From Pseudomonas orientalis (GTDB lineage: Bacteria > Pseudomonadota > Gammaproteobacteria > Pseudomonadales > Pseudomonadaceae), in assembly GCF_002934065.1 (NCBI RefSeq), contig NZ_CP018049.1, forward strand, positions 990,501 through 1,054,500: DNA of 64,000 nucleotides, read 5' to 3'. Positions within the stretch are counted from its first letter, which is position 1, and each line of letters begins with the position of its first letter. This document shows positions 11,185 through 19,441 of the stretch, one piece after another. Under the pieces are notes generated by a model. The model was not told where the DNA came from and made no database searches. It saw nothing but the letters and a program-made list of their open reading frames with translations. Both the position numbers and the translations under genes were made by a program.

Positions 11185-11823
11185 TCACGCGTCCTTCTGC
11201 TTGGTGCCGAAGATCTTGTCACCGGCATCGCCCAGGCCCGGGATGATGTAGCCGTGTTCATTCAGGCGTTCGTCGATGGAGGCGGTGTAGATCTGCACGT
11301 CAGGGTGCGCTTTCTCGACGGCGGCGATGCCTTCGGGGGCGGCCACCAGCACCATGGCGCGAATGTCGCGGCAGCCGGCTTTTTTCAGCAAATCGATGGT
11401 GGCGACCATGGAACTGCCGGTGGCGAGCATCGGGTCGATGATCATTGCCAGGCGCTCGTTGATTTCCGGGACGAGTTTTTCCAGGTAGGTGTGGGCCTGC
11501 AAGGTTTCTTCATTGCGGGCCACGCCCACGGCGCTGACCTTGGCGCCCGGGATCAGGCTGAGCACGCCTTCGAGCATGCCGATACCGGCGCGCAGGATCG
11601 GGACCACGGTGATTTTCTTACCGGCGATTTTCTCCACTTGTACGGGACCGGCCCAACCGGGGATCTCGTAGGTCTCCAGGGGCAAATCCTTGGTGGCTTC
11701 GTAAGTGAGCAGCGCTCCGACTTCCTGAGCAAGCTCACGGAAGTTCTTCGTGCTGATGTCGGCGCGGCGCATAAGGCCGAGTTTGTGTCGGATCAGCGGG
11801 TGGCGGATCTCGCGAGTGGGCAT
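11185..11823 (-). CDS. upp: Uracil phosphoribosyltransferase Upp
   Basis: 212-residue enzyme making UMP from uracil and PRPP. The PRPP-binding motif [13 protein letters not shown] is at 127-139, and the C-terminal uracil-binding region ends in [13 protein letters not shown]. The start at 11823 ([14 protein letters not shown]) has GGAG 8 bases upstream; an in-frame ATG eight codons earlier has poorer context. It is the first gene of upp-uraA and diverges from hpt, a purine salvage gene. Confidence 0.97.
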   Translation of the reverse strand: MPTREIRHPLIRHKLGLMRRADISTKNFRELAQEVGALLTYEATKDLPLETYEIPGWAGPVQVEKIAGKKITVVPILRAGIGMLEGVLSLIPGAKVSAVGVARNEETLQAHTYLEKLVPEINERLAMIIDPMLATGSSMVATIDLLKKAGCRDIRAMVLVAAPEGIAAVEKAHPDVQIYTASIDERLNEHGYIIPGLGDAGDKIFGTKQKDA

Positions 11824-11986
11824 GGGAAAGGCTCCGGCGGCGGGCAAAAAAACCGGCCTAGATTAATCTATCCGAGGGTGTTGTCCTATAGACATCAAGT
11901 ACGTTAGTCCATAAAGGCTTGATTGGAGCGCAGTAGAAGCGTACCTTCGCCCGCTTTTCTTGCCACAGCACCCCCTGGAGAGCGCC

Positions 11987-12544
11987 ATGTCCGCTGATCT
12001 CGAGCATATCCGTCAAATCATGCACGAGGCTGACTGCCTGTACACCGAAGCGCAAGTCGAAGCAGCGATTGCCAAGGTCGGCGCGCACATCACCCGCGAA
12101 ATGGCCGACACCAACCCAGTGGTTTTCTGCGTGATGAACGGTGGCCTGATCTTCGCCGGCAAATTGCTCACCCATCTGCAATTTCCGTTGGAAGCTTCTT
12201 ACCTGCACGCCACCCGCTATCGCAACGAAACCAGTGGCGGCGATCTGTTCTGGAAAGCCAAGCCGGAAGTGTCATTTATCGACCGTGACGTGCTGATCAT
12301 CGATGACATCCTCGACGAAGGGCATACCCTGGGCGCGATCATCGACTTCTGCAAACATGCCGGCGCGCGTAAAGTGCACACCGCCGTGTTGATCGACAAA
12401 GACCACGATCGCAAGGCGCGCCCCGAGCTGAAAGCCGATTTCGTCGGGCTGCCGTGCATCGACCGCTATATCTTCGGTTATGGCATGGACTATAAGGGCT
12501 ACTGGCGTAACGCCAATGGCATCTACGCCGTTAAAGGAATGTAA
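11987..12544 (+). CDS. hpt: Hypoxanthine-guanine phosphoribosyltransferase
   Basis: 185-residue purine phosphoribosyltransferase salvaging hypoxanthine/guanine to IMP/GMP. The PRPP motif VLIIDDILDEGHTL spans 102-115. The ATG at 11987 is preceded by CTGGAG at a normal distance; an upstream ATG at 11960 lacks a site. It is divergent from upp-uraA and three bases before a cupin gene. The long basic loop region (RYRNETSGGDLFW) and the sequence overall match the pseudomonad group annotated as hypoxanthine-guanine phosphoribosyltransferase; exact base preference cannot be read from sequence. Confidence 0.93.
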   Translation: MSADLEHIRQIMHEADCLYTEAQVEAAIAKVGAHITREMADTNPVVFCVMNGGLIFAGKLLTHLQFPLEASYLHATRYRNETSGGDLFWKAKPEVSFIDRDVLIIDDILDEGHTLGAIIDFCKHAGARKVHTAVLIDKDHDRKARPELKADFVGLPCIDRYIFGYGMDYKGYWRNANGIYAVKGM

Positions 12545-12547
12545 TCG

Positions 12548-13015
12548 ATGGCCCGTTTTCTTGATCAGACCTTATTTGCAGAGTTGGCCGAGAAAGCGGG
12601 CGACAGCCCCCGTGGCCGGCACCATCACAACTTCCACCAGATGGAAGAGCCGTGTCATCGCCTCGCCGTGGCCCTGCAACCGAGTACCTATGTGCCGCCT
12701 CATCGGCACCTGAGCGCGGACAAGGCGGAAACCTTGCTGGTGCTCAAGGGCCGCTTGGGTTTGCTGATATTCAGCGAAACCGGTGAAGTCATCGCCAAGC
12801 GCGTCATGCAGGCGGGCGGCGAGTGCGCGGGCGTCGACCTGCCGCCCGGCGTATTCCATGGCCTGGCAGTGCTGGAACCCGATACGGTGATGTTCGAATG
12901 CAAGGCCGGGCCTTATCGGCCGGTGGGTGAGGGTGAGCTGGCCACCTGGGCACCGCGCGAAGGCGATGCAGGTGTGGCCGACTACCAACGCTGGATACTT
13001 GCGCAGTTCGATTGA
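12548..13015 (+). CDS. WbuC-family cupin metalloprotein
   Basis: 155-residue single-domain cupin of the WbuC type. Probable metal ligands are His52, His54 and Glu61 in PPHRHLSADKAETL, and His104 in PPGVFHGLAVLE, which together make the two cupin motifs. WbuC relatives are found in O-antigen clusters, but no reaction is established, and here the gene is tied to hpt (three-base gap) instead. Function is unknown; the metal site is inferred from motif conservation. Confidence 0.85.
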   Translation: MARFLDQTLFAELAEKAGDSPRGRHHHNFHQMEEPCHRLAVALQPSTYVPPHRHLSADKAETLLVLKGRLGLLIFSETGEVIAKRVMQAGGECAGVDLPPGVFHGLAVLEPDTVMFECKAGPYRPVGEGELATWAPREGDAGVADYQRWILAQFD

Positions 13016-13030
13016 ACTGACCAAGATCCA

Positions 13031-13123
13031 AATGTGGGAGGGGGCTTGCCCCCGATGAGGTTGGGTCAGGCACACAGGTATGGGCTGACACACCGCTATC
13101 GGGGGCAAGCCCCCTCCCACATT
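13031..13123. repeat. REPIN, GTGGGAGGGGGCTTGCC family
   Basis: Arms at 13031-13056 and 13098-13123 are inverted copies of the same element seen after hisC, spaced by 41 bases. It follows the cupin gene and precedes the PA4642-like gene. Confidence 0.92.
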
Positions 13124-13203
13124 GGCTCTTCAACGCTTTCGAAGCCTGTGCACCACAGGTAGACTTCAAACCCCGTGTCAATGTCTGCAGGCTGGAGTCG
13201 GTA

Positions 13204-13491
13204 ATGCGTAAAGATAAAATACAGGTGATCGGTGACGAGATCGGCGACGACCAGATCAAGTTGTTCCTGAACTTCGAACCGGTCGATGCGACTTCTCCGT
13301 CCCTGCACAAACTGATCAAGGCCTATCGCGGCCTGCGTATCGACGACTTCGAGCGCTTCCTGGGGTTCTTCAAGGCTGCCGGCCTGGACCTGGACGGCAA
13401 GGACGAGCATGGCCAGACCTTTGTCGACCTGATCAAGGACCAGCGCAACGCCGCCGAGTACATCGCGCTGATCGACAACGCGCGCGGCTGA
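13204..13491 (+). CDS. PA4642-family conserved hypothetical protein
   Basis: 95-residue acidic cytoplasmic protein of the pseudomonad PA4642 family, function unknown. The C-terminal half, GLDLDGKDEHGQTFVDLIKD followed by YIALIDNARG, resembles an ankyrin-like helical repeat in layout, but this is a visual impression only. GGAG lies upstream of the ATG and a strong terminator follows, so it is a monocistronic gene. Confidence 0.85.
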   Translation: MRKDKIQVIGDEIGDDQIKLFLNFEPVDATSPSLHKLIKAYRGLRIDDFERFLGFFKAAGLDLDGKDEHGQTFVDLIKDQRNAAEYIALIDNARG

Positions 13492-13507
13492 TTATCCAAG
13501 CCATACA

Positions 13508-13542
13508 AAAACGCCCCGGCCTCATAAGAGTCCGGGGCGTTT
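13508..13542 (+). terminator. Rho-independent terminator after PA4642-like gene
   Basis: Stem AAACGCCCCGG (13509-13519) pairs with CCGGGGCGTTT (13532-13542) around a 12-base loop. The A and T flanks let it function in both directions, toward the convergent mqo as well. Confidence 0.85.
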
Positions 13543-13553
13543 CGCTTTTAACG

Positions 13554-13651
13554 GTAGGAGCGAGCTTGCTCGCGAAGAACCTGAGAGCGCCGCGTTAATC
13601 CACTTGCGCTGCGTTATCGTTGACGTTTTTCGCGAGCGAGCTCGCTCCTAC
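13554..13651. repeat. REPIN overlapping the 3' end of mqo
   Basis: GAGCGAGCTTGCTCGC-family pair. Left arm 13554-13576; right arm 13629-13651, which differs from the exact inverse by one base in the core (GCGAGCGAGC instead of GCGAGCAAGC). The mqo stop codon (13595-13597) lies between the arms, so the right arm is translated as the C-terminus of Mqo. Confidence 0.9.
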
Positions 13652-15133
13652 AGGTTCCACCAGCTCCAGGCTGATGTTGTTCTGCGCATTGATCCTGCGA
13701 TACAGCTCGGCATCCGTCTCCAGCACTTTTTCGCGCGCCGGGAAGATCTCGTGCAGCTTGGTCGCCCATTCACCGTTGGCTTTCTCCGGGAAGCAGCGCT
13801 CGATCAAATCCAGCATGATCGACACCGTCACCGAAGCGCCCGGCGAGGCGCCCAACAGCGCCGCCAGCGAACCATCCGCGGCGGCAACCAGCTCGGTGCC
13901 GAATTGCAGCACGCCGCCTTTCTTCGGGTCCTTCTTGATGATCTGCACGCGTTGGCCGGCCACTTCCAGGCGCCAGTCTTCGGCTTTCGCTTCGGGGTAG
14001 AAGCGGCGCAGGGATTCCAGGCGCTGCTCCATGGACTGGCGCACTTCGCTGACCAGGTACTTGGTCAGGTCCATGTTGTCGCGGGCCACAGCCAGCATCG
14101 GACCGATGTTGCCGGCGCGGATCGACATCGGCAGGTCCAGGAACGAGCCGTGCTTGAGGAACTTGGTGGTGAACCCGGCGTAGGGTCCGAACAGCAGCGA
14201 CTTCTTGCCATCCACCACGCGGGTGTCCAGGTGCGGCACTGACATCGGTGGCGAACCCACGGCCGCCTGGCTATAGACCTTGGCCTGGTGGTGCTTGACC
14301 ACGTCCGGGTTGTCGCAACGCAGCCACTGGCCGCTGACCGGGAAACCGCCGAAGCCTTTGCTTTCTTCGATGCCCGAAGCCTGCAGCAACGGCAGGGCCG
14401 CGCCGCCGGCGCCGAGGAACACGAAGCGGGCGTCCACTTCGCGGCTGTTGCCGCTGTTGACGTCCTTGATGCTGACGGTCCAGCCCGCACCATTGCGCTT
14501 GAGGTCGGTGACACGCTTGCAGTACTTGACCTGGGCGTCCGGCGAACTGGTCAGGTGGTTGAGCAGTTGGTTGGTCAGGGCGCCAAAGTTGACGTCAGTG
14601 CCATTCATCACGCGGGTGGCGGCGATTTTTTCATCGAGCGGGCGGCCCGGCATCATCAGCGGCATCCACTCGGCCATTTCGCTGCGGTCTTCGGTGTAAT
14701 GCATGTCCGAAAACGCATGGTGCTGGCTGAGGGTTTCAAAACGCTTCTTGAGGAAGGCAACGCCGTTGTCGCCCTGCACGAAACTCAAGTGCGGGACCGG
14801 GCTGATAAAGGACTTGCACGAGCCAAAGGTGCCCTTTTTGGCCAGGTACGCCCAGAACTGTTTCGACACCTCGAACTGGGTGTTGATGTGCACGGCTTTC
14901 TTGATGTCGATGGAACCATCGGCGGCCTGCGGCGTGTAGTTCAGCTCACAGAGCCCGGCGTGGCCGGTACCGGCGTTGTTCCACGGGTTGGAACTCTCCG
15001 CGGCACCCGAATCCATCAGCTCAACGACTTCCAGCTTGAGGCCGGGGTCGAGCTCTTTGAGCAGTACGGCCAGGGTGGCACTCATGATGCCGGCCCCTAC
15101 CAGAACTACGTCGACTGCTTCGTTATGCGCCAT
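13595..15133 (-). CDS. mqo: Malate:quinone oxidoreductase Mqo
   Basis: 512-residue FAD-dependent peripheral membrane enzyme oxidising malate to oxaloacetate and passing electrons to quinone. The FAD-binding [15 protein letters not shown] is at 13-27, and the family-specific [20 protein letters not shown] stretch is at about 49-68. GGAG lies 9 bases before the ATG. The last 18 residues ([18 protein letters not shown], after LELVEP) are read from a REP palindrome and are probably a recent extension; the catalytic body is complete. Many pseudomonads have more than one mqo. Confidence 0.96.
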   Translation of the reverse strand: MAHNEAVDVVLVGAGIMSATLAVLLKELDPGLKLEVVELMDSGAAESSNPWNNAGTGHAGLCELNYTPQAADGSIDIKKAVHINTQFEVSKQFWAYLAKKGTFGSCKSFISPVPHLSFVQGDNGVAFLKKRFETLSQHHAFSDMHYTEDRSEMAEWMPLMMPGRPLDEKIAATRVMNGTDVNFGALTNQLLNHLTSSPDAQVKYCKRVTDLKRNGAGWTVSIKDVNSGNSREVDARFVFLGAGGAALPLLQASGIEESKGFGGFPVSGQWLRCDNPDVVKHHQAKVYSQAAVGSPPMSVPHLDTRVVDGKKSLLFGPYAGFTTKFLKHGSFLDLPMSIRAGNIGPMLAVARDNMDLTKYLVSEVRQSMEQRLESLRRFYPEAKAEDWRLEVAGQRVQIIKKDPKKGGVLQFGTELVAAADGSLAALLGASPGASVTVSIMLDLIERCFPEKANGEWATKLHEIFPAREKVLETDAELYRRINAQNNISLELVEPVGASSLAKNVNDNAAQVD

Positions 15134-15834
15134 TTAACGCGTCTCCAAAATCTGCAGCACCAAATTGACGGCATGGCTGCCAGGAGTGACGGGGCGGTTC
15201 ACGTGTTGCCCCAGGTTACCCATGGCCAGGATCGCCATGTCCGTTTCGCAATTCTTTGCAACTTCAGCGCACGCTTCCTGCCCGGCTAATCTGCCTATGA
15301 ACGCATTCATGGGCGCCTGTGGCAATTCGACTTATGGTCAAAGCGTGCGATTCGTGCAACCAATCCGTAGCGGACAGGCTCAAGCTCCGCTTATTGAGGA
15401 ACGCTCGGTCCTGTGTTGGGCTGTTTCAGACGCTGATGGTGCTTGTACAAACGCCAAACTATTCATTTGCTCGCCACACTCTTGTGAAGTTGTGAAAACC
15501 CGTTTTTTTCACGCTCTTTTGAAGACGTGAACCTCAAAAAAGGGCTGCCCCAGCCTGGCACCTGGCCCGCGAAACGGGCAAACAACTCAAGTGGCCGAGC
15601 GCAATGGCAGCTCTGGCAGATTCGATAAAGACGGGTGGTTTGCACAGGAAACAGCAAGCACGCCAGCTTCACTCGATCTGTGTGGGCGGCTCTCTGTGGG
15701 CGATTTGGGGGTTATGCCGAGGCAATAACGATGCTGCGAGGCCCGATCAGGAGACGTCCTTATAATCGGGGGGAGATTGTAGCGAAGAACGCCACGGAAA
15801 TGGGCGTGTTTTATGACTTTTATTAGTGCGCCGG
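15134..15834. other. 701-base region upstream of mqo without a convincing gene
   Basis: Presumably holds the mqo promoter on the minus strand, which I could not place. A 63-codon frame (15134-15325, minus) ends exactly where mqo begins but has only a TTG start and no clear ribosome site. A perfect -10 hexamer TATAAT lies at 15762-15767 on the plus strand without a matching -35. A small hairpin GCCCG/CGGGC near 15570 and a TTCACG/CGTGAA pair near 15508-15531 are the only other structures. Confidence 0.4.
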
Positions 15835-16068
15835 TCAGGAGGCCAACGCTTGGCGTGATTGTGCGCGTACAAACTGAGGGCTGACCCTGGCGCTGGCCGG
15901 CAGCGGACGGTGCATCCAGCCCAGATGCGTTTCCGCGACCTCGACCCAGCCTTCACCGACGGGCGGCAGGCTGCATTGCTTGAACGCCAGGCAATGGCCG
16001 TGGGCATCGAGCAGGGCAAAGTGGCGGTGGCGGCTGTGTGACAGGAACAGTGACTTGAGAAGGCGCAT
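15835..16068 (-). CDS. Small conserved hypothetical protein
   Basis: 77-residue basic protein beginning MRLLKSLFLSHSRHRHFALL. It looks like a short pseudomonad protein of unknown function: a compact stretch (HFALLDAHGHCLAF) that could form a beta hairpin, then an Arg/Ser-rich tail. No signal peptide or membrane span is evident. No good Shine-Dalgarno precedes the ATG, so the start and the gene itself are less certain. Confidence 0.5.
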   Translation of the reverse strand: MRLLKSLFLSHSRHRHFALLDAHGHCLAFKQCSLPPVGEGWVEVAETHLGWMHRPLPASARVSPQFVRAQSRQALAS

Positions 16069-16250
16069 GGCTGTGTACCGGTTGCGTTACATGCTTGAAG
16101 GTTGTCAGTCTGGCATGACAGGGGAATGACGTTTTGATGGGAAATTGTAATTTGCAGATGCCTTCAGCTGCGGTTCAGGATCGCTGGTGGGTGATGCGCG
16201 TGCACCGTTATACTGGCGGCCTGTGTGCGCCTAGTCCTGGAGAAATGAGT

Positions 16251-16835
16251 ATGTTGCAACGCCTGTTGTTCGGTTTGATCACTGTGACCAGTTTGGCTTT
16301 GGTTGGCTGCGCCAACAGCCCGCAACAACTCAGCCCGCAACCTAAAGTCACGGCGCAGTTGGCCCCGGTCGGTCACGGCCAGCCCGTATCGGTGCGTGTA
16401 GTGGACGGTCGTCCGTCACCGACCCTCGGTTCCCGTGGTGGCCTGTACCCGGAGACCGCGCTGATTTCGGTGACCGGCCAGGACGTGCTGCCCAAGCTGC
16501 AGGCCCAGGCTGAAGCTGCTGTGCGCTTGCTGGGCTTTACCCCGACCAATTCGCCAGGCGCACCGCAATTGACCGTGACCCTGGCCGAGCTGAAGTACCA
16601 GTCGCCCAAGGAAGGCCTGTATGTGACCGAAGCGTCCATCGGCGCAACTTTCAAGTCCGACGTCAGCGCCGGTACCCGCCGCTACAGCGGCCGCTATGCC
16701 GCGTCCCTCAACCAGCGCTTCGGCATGTCGCCGAATCAGGAAACCAACACCAAGCTGGTCAGCGACGTGCTCAGCGATGCCCTGACCCGGCTGTTCAAGG
16801 ACCCAAGCATCGGCCAGTTGCTCAGCTCGCAATAA
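16251..16835 (+). CDS. YajG-family outer-membrane lipoprotein
   Basis: 194-residue lipoprotein. With the start at 16251 (GGAG 8 bases upstream) the product has a typical signal peptide and lipobox LVGC with Cys20 as the lipidated residue. The remaining YajG-like domain contains VRVVDGRPSPTLGSRGG and a beta-rich C-terminal half with SDALTRLFKDP. YajG proteins are uncharacterised envelope lipoproteins. The in-frame ATG at 16245 is too close to the ribosome site. A strong terminator follows, so it is monocistronic. Confidence 0.88.
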   Translation: MLQRLLFGLITVTSLALVGCANSPQQLSPQPKVTAQLAPVGHGQPVSVRVVDGRPSPTLGSRGGLYPETALISVTGQDVLPKLQAQAEAAVRLLGFTPTNSPGAPQLTVTLAELKYQSPKEGLYVTEASIGATFKSDVSAGTRRYSGRYAASLNQRFGMSPNQETNTKLVSDVLSDALTRLFKDPSIGQLLSSQ

Positions 16836-16842
16836 GCTGTTC

Positions 16843-16879
16843 AAAAAAACCGGGCTCATCGGCTGAGCCCGGTTTTTTT
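16843..16879. terminator. Bidirectional rho-independent terminator
   Basis: A7 followed by CCGGGCTCA (16850-16858) pairs with TGAGCCCGG (16864-16872) followed by T7. The symmetric A/T flanks serve the yajG-like gene from the left and the convergent small gene from the right. Confidence 0.9.
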
Positions 16880-16892
16880 ATGCCTGTTGCTT

Positions 16893-17102
16893 TCAGGCGG
16901 CGGTATCGACGTAAAAATCCAGCATGCTCACGCCCGTGAGTAAATCCAGCTCCGGCAAGTCGGCATGGGGGTGCCCGGCGAGGGCGCAATAGACCAGCCA
17001 ATGGCGGTCCTGGACATTGAAGGCAAGGCCGCCGATCAAGGCTTCCTGTTCATCACTCGGGGCGATCAGATACAGCCGATCCTGGTTTTGCGCGTGCAGC
17101 AT
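16893..17102 (-). CDS. Small acidic conserved hypothetical protein
   Basis: 69-residue protein with a strong ribosome site: GAGGAG six bases before the ATG at 17102. The sequence is acidic, has no membrane segment and contains YLIAPSDEQEALIGGLAF near the start. I do not recognise a family; the clear start signal and the terminator shared with the convergent lipoprotein gene support a real gene. Confidence 0.7.
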   Translation of the reverse strand: MLHAQNQDRLYLIAPSDEQEALIGGLAFNVQDRHWLVYCALAGHPHADLPELDLLTGVSMLDFYVDTAA

Positions 17103-17284
17103 GACAAGCTCCTCAAGCGTCGAAGGGCAACAGAGTGGCCTGTTAAGGTGACGTTCAGGTGACGCTGTAAATTACTGGATACATTAACCGTCGACGGGGA
17201 GGGAGCACTAAAGGCGCAGGGAGCCACTATCGTTCAGGTTCGTATCTGGACCGATACCCGAATACGGTCTCGCCGAGGTTCGCG

Positions 17285-17533
17285 ATGGCGCTGCTGATCA
17301 ATGCGATTGCCCTGATGGTTGCCTGCTGCGGCGCCATACTGCTGTTCTTCACTCGCCTGCTGGCGCAACGGGCGCTGGCCGAACTCACCGCGCAAAGTGA
17401 AGAGCGCGCGATTGACCAGCCGATGCTCTTTCTCGACAGGCGCACCGAACGGGCGCATCGCCAGGCTTACCGTGTCGGGTTCGCCTGCTTGGGAGTGGCG
17501 CTGGCCATGTCCTGGCTCAGCACTCACTTTTAA
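17285..17533 (+). CDS. Small membrane protein, unknown function
   Basis: 82-residue protein with two predicted membrane segments (about 4-24 and 64-79) joined by a charged stretch rich in Glu and Arg (LTAQSEERAIDQPMLFLDRR). GAGG lies six bases before the ATG. No family recognised. It stands alone between a short intergenic region and a REPIN. Confidence 0.6.
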   Translation: MALLINAIALMVACCGAILLFFTRLLAQRALAELTAQSEERAIDQPMLFLDRRTERAHRQAYRVGFACLGVALAMSWLSTHF

Positions 17534-17548
17534 GAACACTGGGATTCA

Positions 17549-17641
17549 AATGTGGGAGGGGGCTTGCCCCCGATTGCAGGGTGTCAGTCAGCCTATCTGT
17601 ATCTGACCCACCGCTATCGGGGGCAAGCCCCCTCCCACATT
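17549..17641. repeat. REPIN, GTGGGAGGGGGCTTGCC family
   Basis: Inverted arms 17549-17574 and 17616-17641 separated by 41 bases. It lies between the small membrane protein gene and the convergent acyltransferase gene. Confidence 0.92.
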
Positions 17642-17651
17642 GGATCGATGT

Positions 17652-18818
17652 TTACAGCGCGATCCCGGCCTTGACCCGGTATTGATTGCGCACTGGCGTT
17701 GCATATTGCGTCACAAGGTAAGGACGATGCTCGGACGGACATTCGTTCAGGCGCCGCTGCCACTCGGCTTTCGCCTTGGCCAGCTCATCGGCCGGGAATA
17801 CGTCTTCGGCCCTGGGCACATCCAATTGCGGGTCGGCATCGTGCCATTGGGCGTACGCCAGGTAGTGCACCGGGAACAGCCGGTAACCACCGAGAATCTG
17901 CCGGTCCATTTCGGCCGCCAGCAGTTTGGTGTCTTCGAAGCGCTCGGTAATCGGCGGCGCGAAATTCACGTGCACTCGCCCCTTGTAGCCGGTGATGCCC
18001 AGTGCAATGCTTACGTCATCCTCGCCCGGCGCTTTGCAGTAGGTGCCGGTGGTGGCGCGGATATACAGCTCGCGGGCCTTGGCGGCGTCACACGGATCAT
18101 ACTCATAGCTGATCGACACCGGCGTCAGGTTCAGCGACTGGATGACTTCGGCGAACGGCTCGTCCTTGCGGCTGACGTGGAACATCTTGAGGATCGCCGA
18201 TTCGGTGCGATCATCCCCGTCCTTGGCCCGGCCTTCGGCCTGGGCGATCCAGATCGACTGGCAGTCGTTGCGGATCGAATGGTTGATGTAGGCCGACAGC
18301 AACTGGTAGGCCGCCATCTTTTCCTTTCGCCCGGTGATCGAGCGGTGCACGATGAAGCTCTTGTTCAAGCGCATCAGGTCGCTGACGAAGGGTTTTTGCA
18401 GCAGGTTGTCGCCAATGGCGATGCGCGGCGTCGGCAGGCCGGCATGGTAGACGGCATAGTTGACAAAGGCCGGGTCCATCACGATGTCGCGGTGATTGGC
18501 CAGGAACAGGTAGGCAGTGCCGGATTTCAGCTGTTCGACGCCGGTATAGGTCACGCCATCAGTCGCGCGATCGATGGTATGGTCGACGTAATACTCGACT
18601 TTATCCTGCAGCGTCGCCACGGTGGTGACGCCGGCGAATTCACGGCGCAGCTTGCGTGCGATCATCGGCTTGAGCAGCCAGCCCAGCGCGCCGGCAAAGC
18701 GCGGGAAGCGGAAGTGGGTCAGGATGTCCAGAAAGGCCTTGTCACTGAACAGCCGGTCCAGCACTGCCGGGACTTCGCTGTCGTTGTAAGGTCGGATGGT
18801 ATCGAATTCGCCCATCAT
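17652..18818 (-). CDS. PlsC-like acyltransferase (1-acylglycerol-3-phosphate acyltransferase family)
   Basis: 388-residue member of the lysophospholipid/glycerol-phosphate acyltransferase superfamily. Block I reads NHRDIVMDP with His109, Asp111 and Asp115, so the acidic partner is at +6 (or +2) rather than the usual HX4D spacing; block III reads QAEGR (193-197). No clear membrane span is seen. It probably acylates a glycerol-phosphate or lysolipid, but the substrate cannot be read from sequence. Two tandem ATG codons (18818, 18815) are possible starts; GAGAG is better spaced for the second. Confidence 0.85.
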   Translation of the reverse strand: MMGEFDTIRPYNDSEVPAVLDRLFSDKAFLDILTHFRFPRFAGALGWLLKPMIARKLRREFAGVTTVATLQDKVEYYVDHTIDRATDGVTYTGVEQLKSGTAYLFLANHRDIVMDPAFVNYAVYHAGLPTPRIAIGDNLLQKPFVSDLMRLNKSFIVHRSITGRKEKMAAYQLLSAYINHSIRNDCQSIWIAQAEGRAKDGDDRTESAILKMFHVSRKDEPFAEVIQSLNLTPVSISYEYDPCDAAKARELYIRATTGTYCKAPGEDDVSIALGITGYKGRVHVNFAPPITERFEDTKLLAAEMDRQILGGYRLFPVHYLAYAQWHDADPQLDVPRAEDVFPADELAKAKAEWQRRLNECPSEHRPYLVTQYATPVRNQYRVKAGIAL

Positions 18819-18946
18819 GCTCTCTTGTTGGAAACGGCTAGGTAATTAAAGGAAATACCAGGGGCGGCGTGAGTAAACGGGCTCAGCCGGAAATAACCCT
18901 GTCAATAGACCGGCGATTATACGCACAAGTCACCTTGGAGACTGCG

Positions 18947-19129
18947 ATGCTGGAACCTGCGCTGTACGATTGTCCTTATTGTGGGGAAGAGGTCGAAGCG
19001 ACGGTGGATTTGTCCGGTGGTGATCAGGTGTATATAGAGGACTGCCAGGTGTGTTGCCGACCGATCACTTTCGATCTGCAGGTTCATGGGGACGAGTGGA
19101 TGCTCGAAACCCGCAGCGAGAACGAATAA
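18947..19129 (+). CDS. CPXCG-motif cysteine-rich protein
   Basis: 60-residue protein with CPYCG at 9-13 and CQVCC at about 33-37, a probable zinc ribbon of the CPXCG family with no known function. The start at 18947 has GGAG 7 bases upstream; a GTG at 18869 in frame has none. It is followed after 14 bases by a DUF2007 gene and then an SRAP gene on the same strand, probably one short operon. Confidence 0.88.
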   Translation: MLEPALYDCPYCGEEVEATVDLSGGDQVYIEDCQVCCRPITFDLQVHGDEWMLETRSENE

Positions 19130-19143
19130 CAACAGGTATTTCC

Positions 19144-19404
19144 ATGCAGCGAATCTACGAACCGGAAAACCTCATGGAAGGCGAGCTGCTGCAACAGATG
19201 CTTGCCAGCGAAGGCATCGAGGCGCACCTGGTGGGCCGCCATTTGCTCGGTGGCACCGGCGAACTGCCGATATTCGGCCTGCTCGGGCTGGAAGTCGATA
19301 ATGACCAGGCTGCCAGTGCCCGCGAGCTGATCACGGCCTATATCGGCGCGCAACCCATACCCGGGGATGAACCCGACAGTTTTCCCGACGTACTGGTCTG
19401 TTAG
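19144..19404 (+). CDS. DUF2007-family protein
   Basis: 86-residue protein beginning MQRIYEPENLMEGELLQQML, with a GIEAHLVG strand and a central hydrophobic GLLGLEV, typical of DUF2007, often labelled putative signal-transducing protein. No enzymatic motif is visible. It lies 14 bases after the CPXCG gene and 37 bases before the SRAP gene on the same strand. Confidence 0.82.
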   Translation: MQRIYEPENLMEGELLQQMLASEGIEAHLVGRHLLGGTGELPIFGLLGLEVDNDQAASARELITAYIGAQPIPGDEPDSFPDVLVC

Positions 19405-19441
19405 GCTGTCGGTCGGTTTACCCCAAGAGTCGTGTTGCCCA

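Noticed and set aside
15134..15325. A 63-codon frame ending exactly at the mqo start, considered as an upstream leader peptide
   Set aside because: It has a TTG start, no Shine-Dalgarno, no recognisable sequence and no codon pattern suggesting attenuation.
15553..15575. Possible sigma-54 promoter (TGGCAC followed by GC) upstream of mqo
   Set aside because: The -12 part reads CCGC instead of TTGC and the orientation leads away from mqo.
17146..17164. Direct repeat AGGTGACG with an 11-base period as a regulator site
   Set aside because: Only two copies, no conserved partner elsewhere in the window and no clear promoter next to it.
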